Source of the DNA: JBMNTP01 sp050945795
GTDB lineage: Bacteria > Bacillota > Clostridia > Christensenellales > MGBC116941
DNA: 64,000 nt
Direction: 5' to 3'
Assembly (NCBI GenBank): GCA_050945795.1
Contig: JBMNTP010000001.1
Location: 124,001-188,000 of the forward strand
How positions within the stretch are numbered: position 1 is the stretch's first letter; the number at the start of each line of letters is the position of its first letter. The translations under genes and the position numbers were made by a program. A model generated the notes under the pieces. That model searched no databases. It saw only the letters and a list, made by a program, of their open reading frames with translations, and was not told where the DNA came from. This document shows, piece after piece, positions 7,951 to 15,356 of the stretch.

Positions 7951-8080
7951 ATATTAGGAAGGGTCGGGTGGGTCCTGTAGGTCCTATATCTCCGGTGTTA
8001 CCGGTTGCTCCGGTCGCTCCGGTGGGGCCGGTTGGTCCGGTGGAGCCATGTATATTAAGAAGAGCCGCCTCTTTCGCCAC
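7949..8080 (-). pseudogene. Collagen-like Gly-X-Thr fragment
   Basis: On the minus strand a short frame reads ...LLNIHGSTGPTGPTGATG and continues for about nine Gly-X-Y triplets (including GNTGDIGPTGPT) before RPFLI and a stop. The frame is open back to a TAG near 8101 with no ATG; a GTG at 8078-8080 behind AAGGG could start a 43-residue product. The repeats match the style of exosporium collagen-like proteins such as the one at 29926-31374. I think it is a remnant of such a gene or a very short relative. The remaining sequence of 7914-8308 shows no other gene. Confidence 0.5.
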
Positions 8081-8250
8081 AAACCGCCCTTTTATAGCCT
8101 AATACGCCATTTTGAGCCGATAAATTATATTGAAAAACGCGCCTTGTAATGATATGTTAGAATCAACACAAAGTCATAATGTATTTTCGGCGCTTTTCAT
8201 AATTTTCTACTCATCGCCGCGCCGCAATAATTAAAGCCAAAGCGTTTGCC

Positions 8251-8286
8251 GTACCGCTAACGGTACGTTTGCAATAACTCTATAAT
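8251..8286 (+). promoter_or_regulatory. Promoter region with palindrome before the transaldolase-like gene
   Basis: A consensus TATAAT box sits at 8281-8286, only 22 bases from the start codon, with AGGAGGT between. No good -35 hexamer is present. The perfect palindrome GTACCG-CTAA-CGGTAC (8251-8266) covers the -35 position, so an activator or repressor may bind there. Confidence 0.5.
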
Positions 8287-8308
8287 ACATCGATACAGGA
8301 GGTTAGTT

Positions 8309-9379
8309 ATGTCTTCTTACAAAAGCCCGCTTCACCAAATGTCTCAAACTACTCCAACCCAATTTTGGAACGACAACTGCGCCATTTCGGATTTGAAATT
8401 CGCCATAGAGCATGGAGCTGTCGGAGCTACAACAAATCCGGTTATAGTCGGCCAGGTTTTAGACGCAAACCTTGACGATTACCTGCCGCGCATAAAGCAG
8501 CTTATAAAAGACAATCCGTCCGCCACAGAGGACGAAATCGCCTGGGCGATAAACGAGCAGATGGCTATTGACGGCGCAAAGCTTTTAGAGCCGGCTTTTA
8601 AGGCGTCAGGCGGCAAAGCAGGATATATTTCTATACAGACAAACGCCAAATACTATCGCGACGCCAAGAGAATGACGGATCAGGCGGTATATTTTAAATC
8701 ACTCGCGCCAAACATTATGGTAAAAATGCCGGTCACACAAGCCGGCGTAAAAGCGGTTGAAGAAAGCACATATAACGGCGTCAACGTAAACGCCACAGTA
8801 TCGTTCACCGTTCCGCAGGCTTTAGCTGTCGCCGAGGCTATAGAACGGGGACTTAACCGCCGCGAAAAGGACGGCCTTGACAACTCCATAATGCATCCGG
8901 TATGCACTATAATGGTAGGCCGCATAGAAGACTGGCTACGCGACGTTACAAAGCGCGAAGGAGCCATAGTAGACCCTCTCGCTTTGGATATGTCGGGAGT
9001 TGCGGTGTTTAAGCGCGCGTACAACATATATAAAGAAAAAGGTTATAAAACAAGGCTTTTGGCTGCCGCTTATCGCAACCACCACCACTGGTCCGAGCTT
9101 ATAGGCGGCGAAGTATCCATGACCATACCTCCGGGCTGGATACGCAGGTTTGTAAACAGCGATATAACCGTTGAAAACCGCATGTCAAACCCCGTCGACC
9201 CCCGCCTTATAGCGCAGCTTGACAAACATTATACTGACTGGCGGCGCGCCTACGAGCCGGACGGCATGCAGCCAGAGGAGTTTGCCGGCTTTGGCGCGAC
9301 AAAGGCAACGCTTATGCAGTTCCTTAAAGGATACGAGTATACGCTCGGCATAATACGCAATATAATGGTTAACGGTTAA
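8309..9379 (+). CDS. Transaldolase-family protein
   Basis: A 356-residue protein of the transaldolase class I aldolase family. GAVGATTNPVIVGQVL corresponds to the early TTNP strand motif, NIMVKMPVTQAG holds the predicted Schiff-base lysine, and NATVSFTVPQALAVAEA matches the next conserved strand. VGRIEDWLRDV fits the family's conserved arginine region. AGGAGGT lies 5 bases before the ATG. Transaldolases move three-carbon ketol units between sugar phosphates; divergent members are aldolases with other substrates. It stands alone between a transporter and a repeat array. The replacement of the common IKL(A/P)ST by VKMPVT makes a non-standard substrate possible. Confidence 0.8.
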   Translation: MSSYKSPLHQMSQTTPTQFWNDNCAISDLKFAIEHGAVGATTNPVIVGQVLDANLDDYLPRIKQLIKDNPSATEDEIAWAINEQMAIDGAKLLEPAFKASGGKAGYISIQTNAKYYRDAKRMTDQAVYFKSLAPNIMVKMPVTQAGVKAVEESTYNGVNVNATVSFTVPQALAVAEAIERGLNRREKDGLDNSIMHPVCTIMVGRIEDWLRDVTKREGAIVDPLALDMSGVAVFKRAYNIYKEKGYKTRLLAAAYRNHHHWSELIGGEVSMTIPPGWIRRFVNSDITVENRMSNPVDPRLIAQLDKHYTDWRRAYEPDGMQPEEFAGFGATKATLMQFLKGYEYTLGIIRNIMVNG

Positions 9380-9384
9380 ACCCT

Positions 9385-9416
9385 CTTACCTTTCTTTTAG
9401 AAAAAAGAAAGGTAAG
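9385..9416. repeat. 14-bp inverted repeat at the head of the tandem array
   Basis: Arms 9385-9398 and 9403-9416 are perfect reverse complements around AGAA. The right arm runs straight into the first tandem unit. It could end the transaldolase-like mRNA, though it lacks a T-run, or form the end of a small repetitive element. Confidence 0.6.
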
Positions 9417-9697
9417 CCAAAGAAAACCCCTTTAGGCACCGTTATCTAAAGAAGCATCAGTTGGCTAAGGAGCTCTCGCATTAGGAAAAGTCTTTAGATT
9501 ATGGATGATAAGCCAAAGAAAACCCCTTTAGGCACCGTTATCTAAAGGGACATCAGTTAGCTAAGGAGCTTTGAGCATTCACAAAAGCCTTTAGATTAGG
9601 CATGATATTCCAAAGAAAACCTTTTTGGTATCGCCCGCTAAAGGAACATCACTTGGCTAAGAAGCTCTCAGCATTTGGAAAATCTTTACTCATCTTT
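9414..9697. repeat. Three tandem copies of a ~96-bp non-coding repeat
   Basis: Units begin near 9414, 9510 and 9607. Copies 1 and 2 share AAGCCAAAGAAAACCCCTTT, then AGGCACCGTTATCTAAAG, and GCTAAGGAGCT further on; copy 3 is more diverged. Each unit contains CCTTTAG and CTAAAG in inverted orientation, so each could fold. No protein is conserved across the units. The array fills most of the 9380-9767 gap between convergent genes. Confidence 0.8.
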
Positions 9698-9707
9698 AAT
9701 AACAGAA

Positions 9708-9748
9708 ACGGGGTTTGTATGATGGCTATGCTCTCATACAAACCCCGT
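9708..9748. terminator. Bidirectional terminator between transaldolase-like gene and frdA
   Basis: A perfect 15-bp stem (9708-9722 with 9734-9748) and an 11-base loop, 20 bases past the frdA stop on the minus strand. It should end the ten-gene fumC-to-frdA operon. Confidence 0.75.
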
Positions 9749-9767
9749 CTTTGATTTGCTATTTTCT

Positions 9768-11366
9768 TTATCTTCTTTTATGCCTATAATCTGGAAGCAG
9801 CATCGGCGATTCAATATCCGTCTTTATGCCTGCTTCTTTCATTTCCTTTTGGAACCTCTTAACATGAGTCAGCGTAAGGTTTCCGGCTTTTATCGACTTG
9901 CTGCGCGCCGCCGCGTTTTTACCGGCGCTGCGCCCAAACACTATTATATCAAGCAGCGAGTTGCCCATAAGCCTGTTCCTGCCGTGAATTCCTCCTACCG
10001 CCTCCCCCGCTACAAACAGATTGGCGACATTTGACATACAGTTAACGTCAACTTCAATTCCGCCGTTTTGATAATGCAAGGTAGGATAAACGAGTATAGG
10101 CGTTTCACGCATATCTATATCGTATTCAAGATACATCCTCAGCATGGCGGGCAGCGTTTTTCTAAGCGTTCCCTCGCCATGAATTATATCTATCATAGGC
10201 GTATCAAGCCATACGCCGCGCGCCTCCGGCAATTCAAGTCCGGTTTTCCTATCCGTACATTCGCGTATAATAGCCGCCGCCGCAACGTCGCGCGTTTCCA
10301 TAGGATGTACAAAAGCTACCCCCGCGGCGTTTACCAGCATAGCGCCCATAGAGCGCACTTTTTCCGTTACCAGCGCGCCGAATATCTGCGCGGGATACGC
10401 CGCTCCGGTAGGATGATACTGCATTGTATCGGGGTATATAAGCTTAGCTCCGGCGCGATACGCGAGAACCAGCCCGTCCGCTGTAGCGCCATAATGGTTT
10501 GATGTTGGGAAACCCTGATAATGCAGCCGTCCGCCGCCGCCTGTCGCTATTATAACTGTTTTGGCTCTCGCAACCATGTATTCGCCCGTCTCCATGTTTT
10601 GAAGCACAGCGCCAGAAGCGTTGCCTTTGCTGTCTAAAAGCAGTTCTATCGCCGCCGTAAAATCGGCAACCTTTATTCCATGATTAAGCGCCTCGTCGCG
10701 CAGTACTCTCATTATTTCGCTGCCCGAATAGTCGGCCGCCGCATGCATCCTTTTGCGCGACGTACCGCCGCCGTGCCGCGTTATCATTGTGCCGTCCGGC
10801 TCTTTATCAAACATAACGCCCAGCTCATTGAGCCATTTAACGGCGTCCGGCCCTTCTATAACCAGCTTTTTGAGAAGGTCGGGCTTGTTGGCGTAATGCC
10901 CTCCGCCCATAGCGTCAAGAAAATGTATGGCGGGCGAATCGTTAGGCTTATCGGCAGCCTGTATTCCGCCTTCCGCCATTATGGTGTTGGCATCGCCCAT
11001 CCTAAGCTTTGTTACTAAAAGCACATCAGCTCCGGCGGTATCCGCCTCAATCGCCGCCGAAACGCCGGCTCCGCCGCCGCCTATAACTAGCACATCGACA
11101 TCATAGTCGATATGTTCGGTATCGATTTTAATGCTTTTGAGCCGGCTATTAGCCTCTAGCATATCGCCCAGCTCCGCCGGCACTTTATCCCCTTTATTAG
11201 GGCCAACTCTTAGCACTTTAAAGCAGTCGGTTCTATAGTCAGGGTGATATTTCCTTAAAATCTGCTGCTTTTCATCGGCGTCCATACGCCTCGGCTCTTC
11301 CTTAAGCCTTTGCTGCCTGGTCGCTTCCACATGTTTTATGGAATCAAGCATTTCCTCTGTAAACAT
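9768..11366 (-). CDS. frdA: Fumarate reductase/succinate dehydrogenase-type flavoprotein
   Basis: A 532-residue FAD-dependent subunit. The Rossmann motif GGGGAGVSAAIEA starts near residue 96, after an unusual 90-residue charged extension. Dicarboxylate-site residues of E. coli FrdA are kept: His318 in YHPTG, Glu335 and Arg338 in TEKVR, the proton-donor Arg359 in TRDV, His431 in HYQNGG and Arg465 in GRNRL. The histidine that binds FAD covalently in FrdA/SdhA (SHTVAAEGG) is Asn127 here (ANTIMAEGG), so FAD should be non-covalent. It is the last gene of the fumC-hdr-flx-frd operon, and no membrane anchor genes are present. The likely reaction is cytosolic fumarate reduction; a related enoate is the alternative. 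Confidence 0.85.
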   Translation of the reverse strand: MFTEEMLDSIKHVEATRQQRLKEEPRRMDADEKQQILRKYHPDYRTDCFKVLRVGPNKGDKVPAELGDMLEANSRLKSIKIDTEHIDYDVDVLVIGGGGAGVSAAIEADTAGADVLLVTKLRMGDANTIMAEGGIQAADKPNDSPAIHFLDAMGGGHYANKPDLLKKLVIEGPDAVKWLNELGVMFDKEPDGTMITRHGGGTSRKRMHAAADYSGSEIMRVLRDEALNHGIKVADFTAAIELLLDSKGNASGAVLQNMETGEYMVARAKTVIIATGGGGRLHYQGFPTSNHYGATADGLVLAYRAGAKLIYPDTMQYHPTGAAYPAQIFGALVTEKVRSMGAMLVNAAGVAFVHPMETRDVAAAAIIRECTDRKTGLELPEARGVWLDTPMIDIIHGEGTLRKTLPAMLRMYLEYDIDMRETPILVYPTLHYQNGGIEVDVNCMSNVANLFVAGEAVGGIHGRNRLMGNSLLDIIVFGRSAGKNAAARSKSIKAGNLTLTHVKRFQKEMKEAGIKTDIESPMLLPDYRHKRR

Positions 11367-11378
11367 ATGTCCGCCTCC

Positions 11379-12053
11379 TTACTTCTCAATATCTCTGTGG
11401 TTGTATAATTCTTTAAGCTCCTCAATCGGCTTTTGCGCCACATCCTCAAGAAGCTGCGTATAATCTCCGTTTTCAATCTCGCATACCCTGTCTATAAGAT
11501 GCTGTGCTTTTGGCGTAAGGTATTTGGCGGTAAGCCTTCTTGACAGCAGAGCGACATGCGGATGCGATATACCCGCCGGGCAGCGCGCCGAGCACGCGCC
11601 GCACATAACGCAGTCAAACGACTCGTGAGCGCATTTTTCATACTCCCCGCGCTGCGCGTAAGCAATATACTGCATAACCTTAATATCCTGCGTGCAAGCC
11701 TTTGTACAAGCGTTGCAGCCTATGCATTTGTATATTTCGGGATAAAGCTGCATCATTATCTGCTCATCGGGTCGCACCTTTTCAATATCGAACAACTGCT
11801 TGACTACCGGGAAAAACGGCAGCATGGCAATATACATATCGTCCTCAGCAGTTGTCTGGCAGGCCAGGCAGAATTGCAACTCGTTGTGGCCGTTAATGCG
11901 GTATATGATAGAGCAGGCTCCGCAAAACCCGTTGCGACAGCCGCAGCCGCGCACCAGCTGATAGCCGGAGTACTCGATAGCTTGCATTATGGTAAGCCCG
12001 TAAGGCACTGTGTATTTTTTCCCCATCACATAGACGGTGATCATTTTTTCCAT
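11379..12053 (-). CDS. frdB: Fumarate reductase-type iron-sulfur subunit
   Basis: A 224-residue electron-transfer partner of the flavoprotein, starting 12 bases upstream of it. A plant-type [2Fe-2S] domain is shown by Cys37/39, 44, 47, 62 and 65 (GCGCRNGFCGAC and FCLAC). Two full CxxCxxCxxxC motifs follow, at 110-120 (CIGCNACTKAC) and 148-158 (CVMCGACSARCP). E. coli FrdB lacks one of these cysteines and holds a [3Fe-4S] cluster at the last site; here a [4Fe-4S] cluster is expected, with no quinone site needed. No CCG domain is fused, unlike the thiol:fumarate reductase TfrB of methanogens. That role may fall to the separate HdrB. Confidence 0.85.
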   Translation of the reverse strand: MEKMITVYVMGKKYTVPYGLTIMQAIEYSGYQLVRGCGCRNGFCGACSIIYRINGHNELQFCLACQTTAEDDMYIAMLPFFPVVKQLFDIEKVRPDEQIMMQLYPEIYKCIGCNACTKACTQDIKVMQYIAYAQRGEYEKCAHESFDCVMCGACSARCPAGISHPHVALLSRRLTAKYLTPKAQHLIDRVCEIENGDYTQLLEDVAQKPIEELKELYNHRDIEK

Positions 12054-12072
12054 AATTCAGTCTCCCCTTAAA

Positions 12073-12921
12073 TCAATATTCGTCCGGCAGCTCTAAAAGC
12101 TCATCGCAGCGAAACACCGGCCCGTCCTTGCATACATACTTTGAGCCTATGTTGCAGCGCCCGCATTTGCCCACGCCGCATTTCATTCTAAGCTCCATAG
12201 TGGTAAAAACCTCCGTCCTTTCAAAGCCCAGCTTATCAAGAGCGGCAAGCACGTATTTTATCATTATCGGCGGGCCGCAGACTAGCGCCGTCCTCTGCGT
12301 GTCAAAGCCCAGCTCCTTAACATAATCCGGTACAAAGCCGACATGCCCGTCCCAGCCTTCCTCCGGACAGTCTATCGTAAGATACACATTTGTATCCGGC
12401 GCTACGCTCCATACATCCCTTATTTCATCCATGTTTATAAGGTCGGCGCTGGAGCGCGCTCCGTATACTATGTCTATCTTGCCGTAGTTTTCGCGGTAAT
12501 GCATAACATAGTTTATAACCGAGCGCAGCGGCGCAAGCCCTATGCCGCCGGCTATAAAAAGCAGGTTTTTGCCCTTAAGGTCCTCCTCTACGGGAAAAGC
12601 GTTGCCGTACGGCCCGCGTATGGCTACCTGCTGTCCCTCCTCTATATGATGCAGCCATTCTGTAAGGCAGCCGCATTTTTTAATGCTGAACTCCATATAC
12701 TCGGTGTTTGTAGGAGAAGAGGTTATAGAGAACATAGCCTCCCCTATTCCGGGTATCGACAACATGGCGCACTGCCCCGGCTCATGCCTAAAGCAAATTC
12801 CGCCTTCAAGGCTATTCGTCCGAAAAGTCTTTATGTCGTGGGTGTCAACCCTTATATCCGTTACAACGCCCAGCATAGGCACCAACGCGTCGCGCGCATT
12901 CATGTCATTTGCCATCATCAT
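12073..12921 (-). CDS. flxA: FlxA-like FAD/NAD-binding oxidoreductase subunit
   Basis: A 282-residue ferredoxin-NADP reductase-fold protein like hydrogenase gamma subunits, AsrB and FlxA. The FAD domain carries HEPGQCAMLSIPG and FSITSSP, the NAD domain LLFIAGGIGLAPLRS, and the C-terminus a cysteine-rich MKCGVGKCGRCNIG plus a further cysteine, the [2Fe-2S] site. It should be the NADH entry point of the Flx-Hdr complex. Its 5' end overlaps the preceding gene by 17 bases. Three ATGs occur in a row; GGGAG lies 3 bases from the first and 6-9 from the next two, so the true start may be 12918 or 12915. Confidence 0.85.
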   Translation of the reverse strand: MMMANDMNARDALVPMLGVVTDIRVDTHDIKTFRTNSLEGGICFRHEPGQCAMLSIPGIGEAMFSITSSPTNTEYMEFSIKKCGCLTEWLHHIEEGQQVAIRGPYGNAFPVEEDLKGKNLLFIAGGIGLAPLRSVINYVMHYRENYGKIDIVYGARSSADLINMDEIRDVWSVAPDTNVYLTIDCPEEGWDGHVGFVPDYVKELGFDTQRTALVCGPPIMIKYVLAALDKLGFERTEVFTTMELRMKCGVGKCGRCNIGSKYVCKDGPVFRCDELLELPDEY

Positions 12922-13939
12922 TCGCTCCCAAAGCTTTTATTACCTTAACTATATTCATAGACACCGGACAGCGGCTTACGCAGCGCCCGCAGCCTACGCA
13001 CATGTAGTTGCCGTCATGGTTTTCAGGATAGTATACCAGCTTGTGCATAAACCTCTGCCTGAATCTTTCAAGCTGAGTTTTTCTGGGGTTGCCATGCGCC
13101 ATCATTGTAAAGTCTGAATACATGCATGAGTCCCAGCACCTGTATCTTTTAATGCCGTTACCGGTATCGTAGTCGCGTATGTCGTAGCACTGGCAGGTCG
13201 GGCATACAAATGTGCATGTGCCGCAGCCTATACACGCTTTAGATAAATCCTGCCATTTCGGCGAATCAAAGACATCTTTAAGCGCCTCTTCATTCATCGT
13301 GCTTACATCAAGTCCGCTTAACGGCAGCCGCTTTAATATAGCTCGTATCGCCTCTTTTGTTTCATTAAGCTCCGTCTCATCCGCCGTTTCAAAAAGCTGC
13401 GATATCTCCTCTGTCAGCTTTTCTCCCTTTAAGGTATTAGGCTGCCAGTATAAAAACCCGCCGGTTATCCAGCACGCTACATCTCCGCCCGGCTGCGCCG
13501 CATCGAGCCCGAAAACGGTGCAAAAGCAAGTTTCCTCCGGCTCAGCACAAGCCAGCGTAACGACTAAGCCGTTGTCCCGACGTGCCTTATAAAAGGTATC
13601 GACAGGATCGCTCAAAAAAACGCTGTCAAGTATATCAAATGCCTTGGCATCACATTCCCGCACTCCAAAAACCATAAACGGTTTATCGAACCGCTCCGCC
13701 TGTGTTATTGATATGTTCTTTTGCTGTACTTGAAACTCGGCAATGTCCTCGCTCTGCGGAAAAAACAAATCCTTCGCCGACTTTACAGTCTTTAAAACAT
13801 CGAGTTTCGGCTTTTCCCCTTGGCTCCATCTGCCAAAATCCACCCTGCCCTTTTTAAACAGCGGCAGATACAGCTCCATACGGCTGTCGATAGCGGAAAA
13901 AAGTTCTCCTATACGGCTAAGCTCCAGCTTTAGCATCAC
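12905..13939 (-). CDS. flxB: FlxB-like two-[4Fe-4S] subunit
   Basis: A 344-residue protein similar in layout to AsrA and hydrogenase beta subunits. The N-terminal two thirds have no cofactor motif apart from VFGVRECDAKAFDIL, a conserved stretch of the family. The C-terminal third has two ferredoxin motifs, CIGCGTCTFVCPTCQC and CVGCGRCVSRCP. It should pass electrons between FlxA and the rest of the complex. The start overlaps the stop of the next gene upstream by four bases (ATGA), which suggests translational coupling. Confidence 0.8.
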   Translation of the reverse strand: MMLKLELSRIGELFSAIDSRMELYLPLFKKGRVDFGRWSQGEKPKLDVLKTVKSAKDLFFPQSEDIAEFQVQQKNISITQAERFDKPFMVFGVRECDAKAFDILDSVFLSDPVDTFYKARRDNGLVVTLACAEPEETCFCTVFGLDAAQPGGDVACWITGGFLYWQPNTLKGEKLTEEISQLFETADETELNETKEAIRAILKRLPLSGLDVSTMNEEALKDVFDSPKWQDLSKACIGCGTCTFVCPTCQCYDIRDYDTGNGIKRYRCWDSCMYSDFTMMAHGNPRKTQLERFRQRFMHKLVYYPENHDGNYMCVGCGRCVSRCPVSMNIVKVIKALGANDDGK

Positions 13940-14916
13940 CTTTTTCCTCCTTCCGCCGCTGCGCCCGGTTCAACATCGTCGTCTCGGTAATCGCCAAGCG
14001 GCCATGGCTCATTTATATCGGCTCCCGACTGATACTCGCCGTAGAGCATATTAATGTCGTTAATAATTTTGCGGTTTAAAAGATGCAACGGTATGCCCTG
14101 CGGACATACGCGACTGCACTCCCCGCAATCGGTGCAGCGTCCGGCTACATGGAAGGCGCGTATTATATGGAACATATTTTCATCCGATGTATCTACGTTG
14201 GCCTTGCTGCTTATGCCGGAAGCATCGTTATCAAAAACGCATTTAAGGCACGAACACGCCGGACAAGCATTTCTGCACGCGTGGCAGCGTATGCATTTTG
14301 ACAGCTCTGAGCGCCAAAACGCGAATCTGTCTTCCGAACTCATGTTATCAAGCCTGTTAACCATAGCGAATCGGTCATACGGCTTTATATCAACAGGATT
14401 GGTATCCTCTATTACTTCATCCGCCACCATATGCTCTTTGCCCTTACAGGCGCTGCATCTTTCAAGCAGCACATCCGAAAGCTTGCAGCTCTTCTCACCG
14501 TACAGCGTAGATACCGTTAGCAAGCCATCGTTCTCCTCAATCGCCTCTATGCCTTTTATGCCCCGCATATTCATCTTCTGTACATCGGCTATGCCGTGGC
14601 ACGGTATGCCCAATACATAAATGCCGTCGCGGCGTATCCTATGCTCTTTTAAAAGCAGATTAAAGCTGTATGTATCGCAAGGCTTTAAAAGCACCAGCAC
14701 TTTGCCCTCTCTGCGGCTTTCGTTTATAAGGTATTTGCTAAGGTTAGCGCCGCAAAAGCAATTGTAAACCAAATCGCCTATATCATCTACGCCTAAAATC
14801 GAAGGCGTGTTGTCATAGAAGTAGTCTCCCTTTTTCCAGCCTAGCACCCTGTTAACAGTACCGTCTAAGAGCAAGGCGCGCGCTTTATCTTTTATAGCTT
14901 TTTCTATTGCTTGCAT
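13936..14916 (-). CDS. flxC: FlxC-like iron-sulfur protein with FrhB-like region
   Basis: A 326-residue iron-sulfur protein. The N-terminal half has the FrhB/FdhB-like features NCFCGANLSKYL and VLLKPCDTYSFNLLLKEH, then YVLGIPCHG. Two cysteine sets follow: CIRCHACRNACPACSC, which has six cysteines, and CTDCGECSRVCPQG. Proteins of this type occur as FlxC in flxABCD-hdrABC clusters of sulfate reducers and syntrophs. The C-terminus is rich in Asp and Glu. It overlaps both neighbours slightly (4 and 13 bases), consistent with a tightly coupled complex. Confidence 0.75.
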   Translation of the reverse strand: MQAIEKAIKDKARALLLDGTVNRVLGWKKGDYFYDNTPSILGVDDIGDLVYNCFCGANLSKYLINESRREGKVLVLLKPCDTYSFNLLLKEHRIRRDGIYVLGIPCHGIADVQKMNMRGIKGIEAIEENDGLLTVSTLYGEKSCKLSDVLLERCSACKGKEHMVADEVIEDTNPVDIKPYDRFAMVNRLDNMSSEDRFAFWRSELSKCIRCHACRNACPACSCLKCVFDNDASGISSKANVDTSDENMFHIIRAFHVAGRCTDCGECSRVCPQGIPLHLLNRKIINDINMLYGEYQSGADINEPWPLGDYRDDDVEPGAAAEGGKR

Positions 14917-15356
14917 CTTAGATCCTCCATTCTCTTGTTCTCGCCAAGCTGATGAATTGTCTCAACAAATTCATTCATAACCGCGGCAAACTTGTTGCCC
15001 TCAGCCGCCGATACCCATTCAACCCTCGTTCTGCCTTTTTCAATGCCCATATATTCAAGCACATTGAAAAGCAACGCCAGTCTCCGCCTCGCGTAGTAGT
15101 TGCCGGTTGAATAATGGCAGTCGCCGGGATGGCATCCGTTTATAATAACGCCGTCGGCTCCGCGCTGAAAAGCGCGAAGTATAAACATCGGGTTTACGCG
15201 GCACGAGCAGGGTATCCTTATTATCTTAACGTTGGCGGGATAAGCAAGGCGGCTTGTTCCGGCAAGGTCTGCTCCGGCATAGCTGCACCAGTTGCAGCAA
15301 AACGCGACTATTAGCGGCTTAAAGCCTTCTTTCTTCTGCTGACTCAATTGCTGCAT
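14904..15356 (-). CDS. flxD: MvhD/FlxD-type [2Fe-2S] electron-transfer subunit
   Basis: A 150-residue MvhD-family protein that carries electrons into HdrA. The family cysteines are present in FCCNWCSYAGAD, IPCSCRVNP and GCHPGDCHY. GVIINGCHPGDCH is almost diagnostic. The gene lies between hdrA and flxC and overlaps both (13 bases each). In known complexes MvhD/FlxD links the NADH or hydrogenase module to the bifurcating FAD of HdrA; the order here agrees with that. Confidence 0.88.
   Translation of the reverse strand: MQQLSQQKKEGFKPLIVAFCCNWCSYAGADLAGTSRLAYPANVKIIRIPCSCRVNPMFILRAFQRGADGVIINGCHPGDCHYSTGNYYARRRLALLFNVLEYMGIEKGRTRVEWVSAAEGNKFAAVMNEFVETIHQLGENKRMEDLRCKQ

Noticed and set aside
7949..8046. 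+ strand reading of the collagen fragment as a Pro-Val-Gly repeat protein
   Set aside because: The minus strand gives clean Gly-X-Thr triplets; the + reading has no start codon or ribosome site.
9414..9697. CRISPR array
   Set aside because: The 96-bp units are direct tandem copies without unique spacers, the number is only three, and no cas gene is present.
10068..11018. + strand ORFs opposite frdA and many similar antisense ORFs across the hdr/flx genes
   Set aside because: They lack ribosome sites and family motifs and lie fully inside well-supported genes.
9768..11366. L-aspartate oxidase (NadB) instead of FrdA
   Set aside because: No nadA/nadC neighbours, an FrdB-type partner is adjacent, and the dicarboxylate-site pattern together with the fumarase-led operon fits fumarate reduction better.
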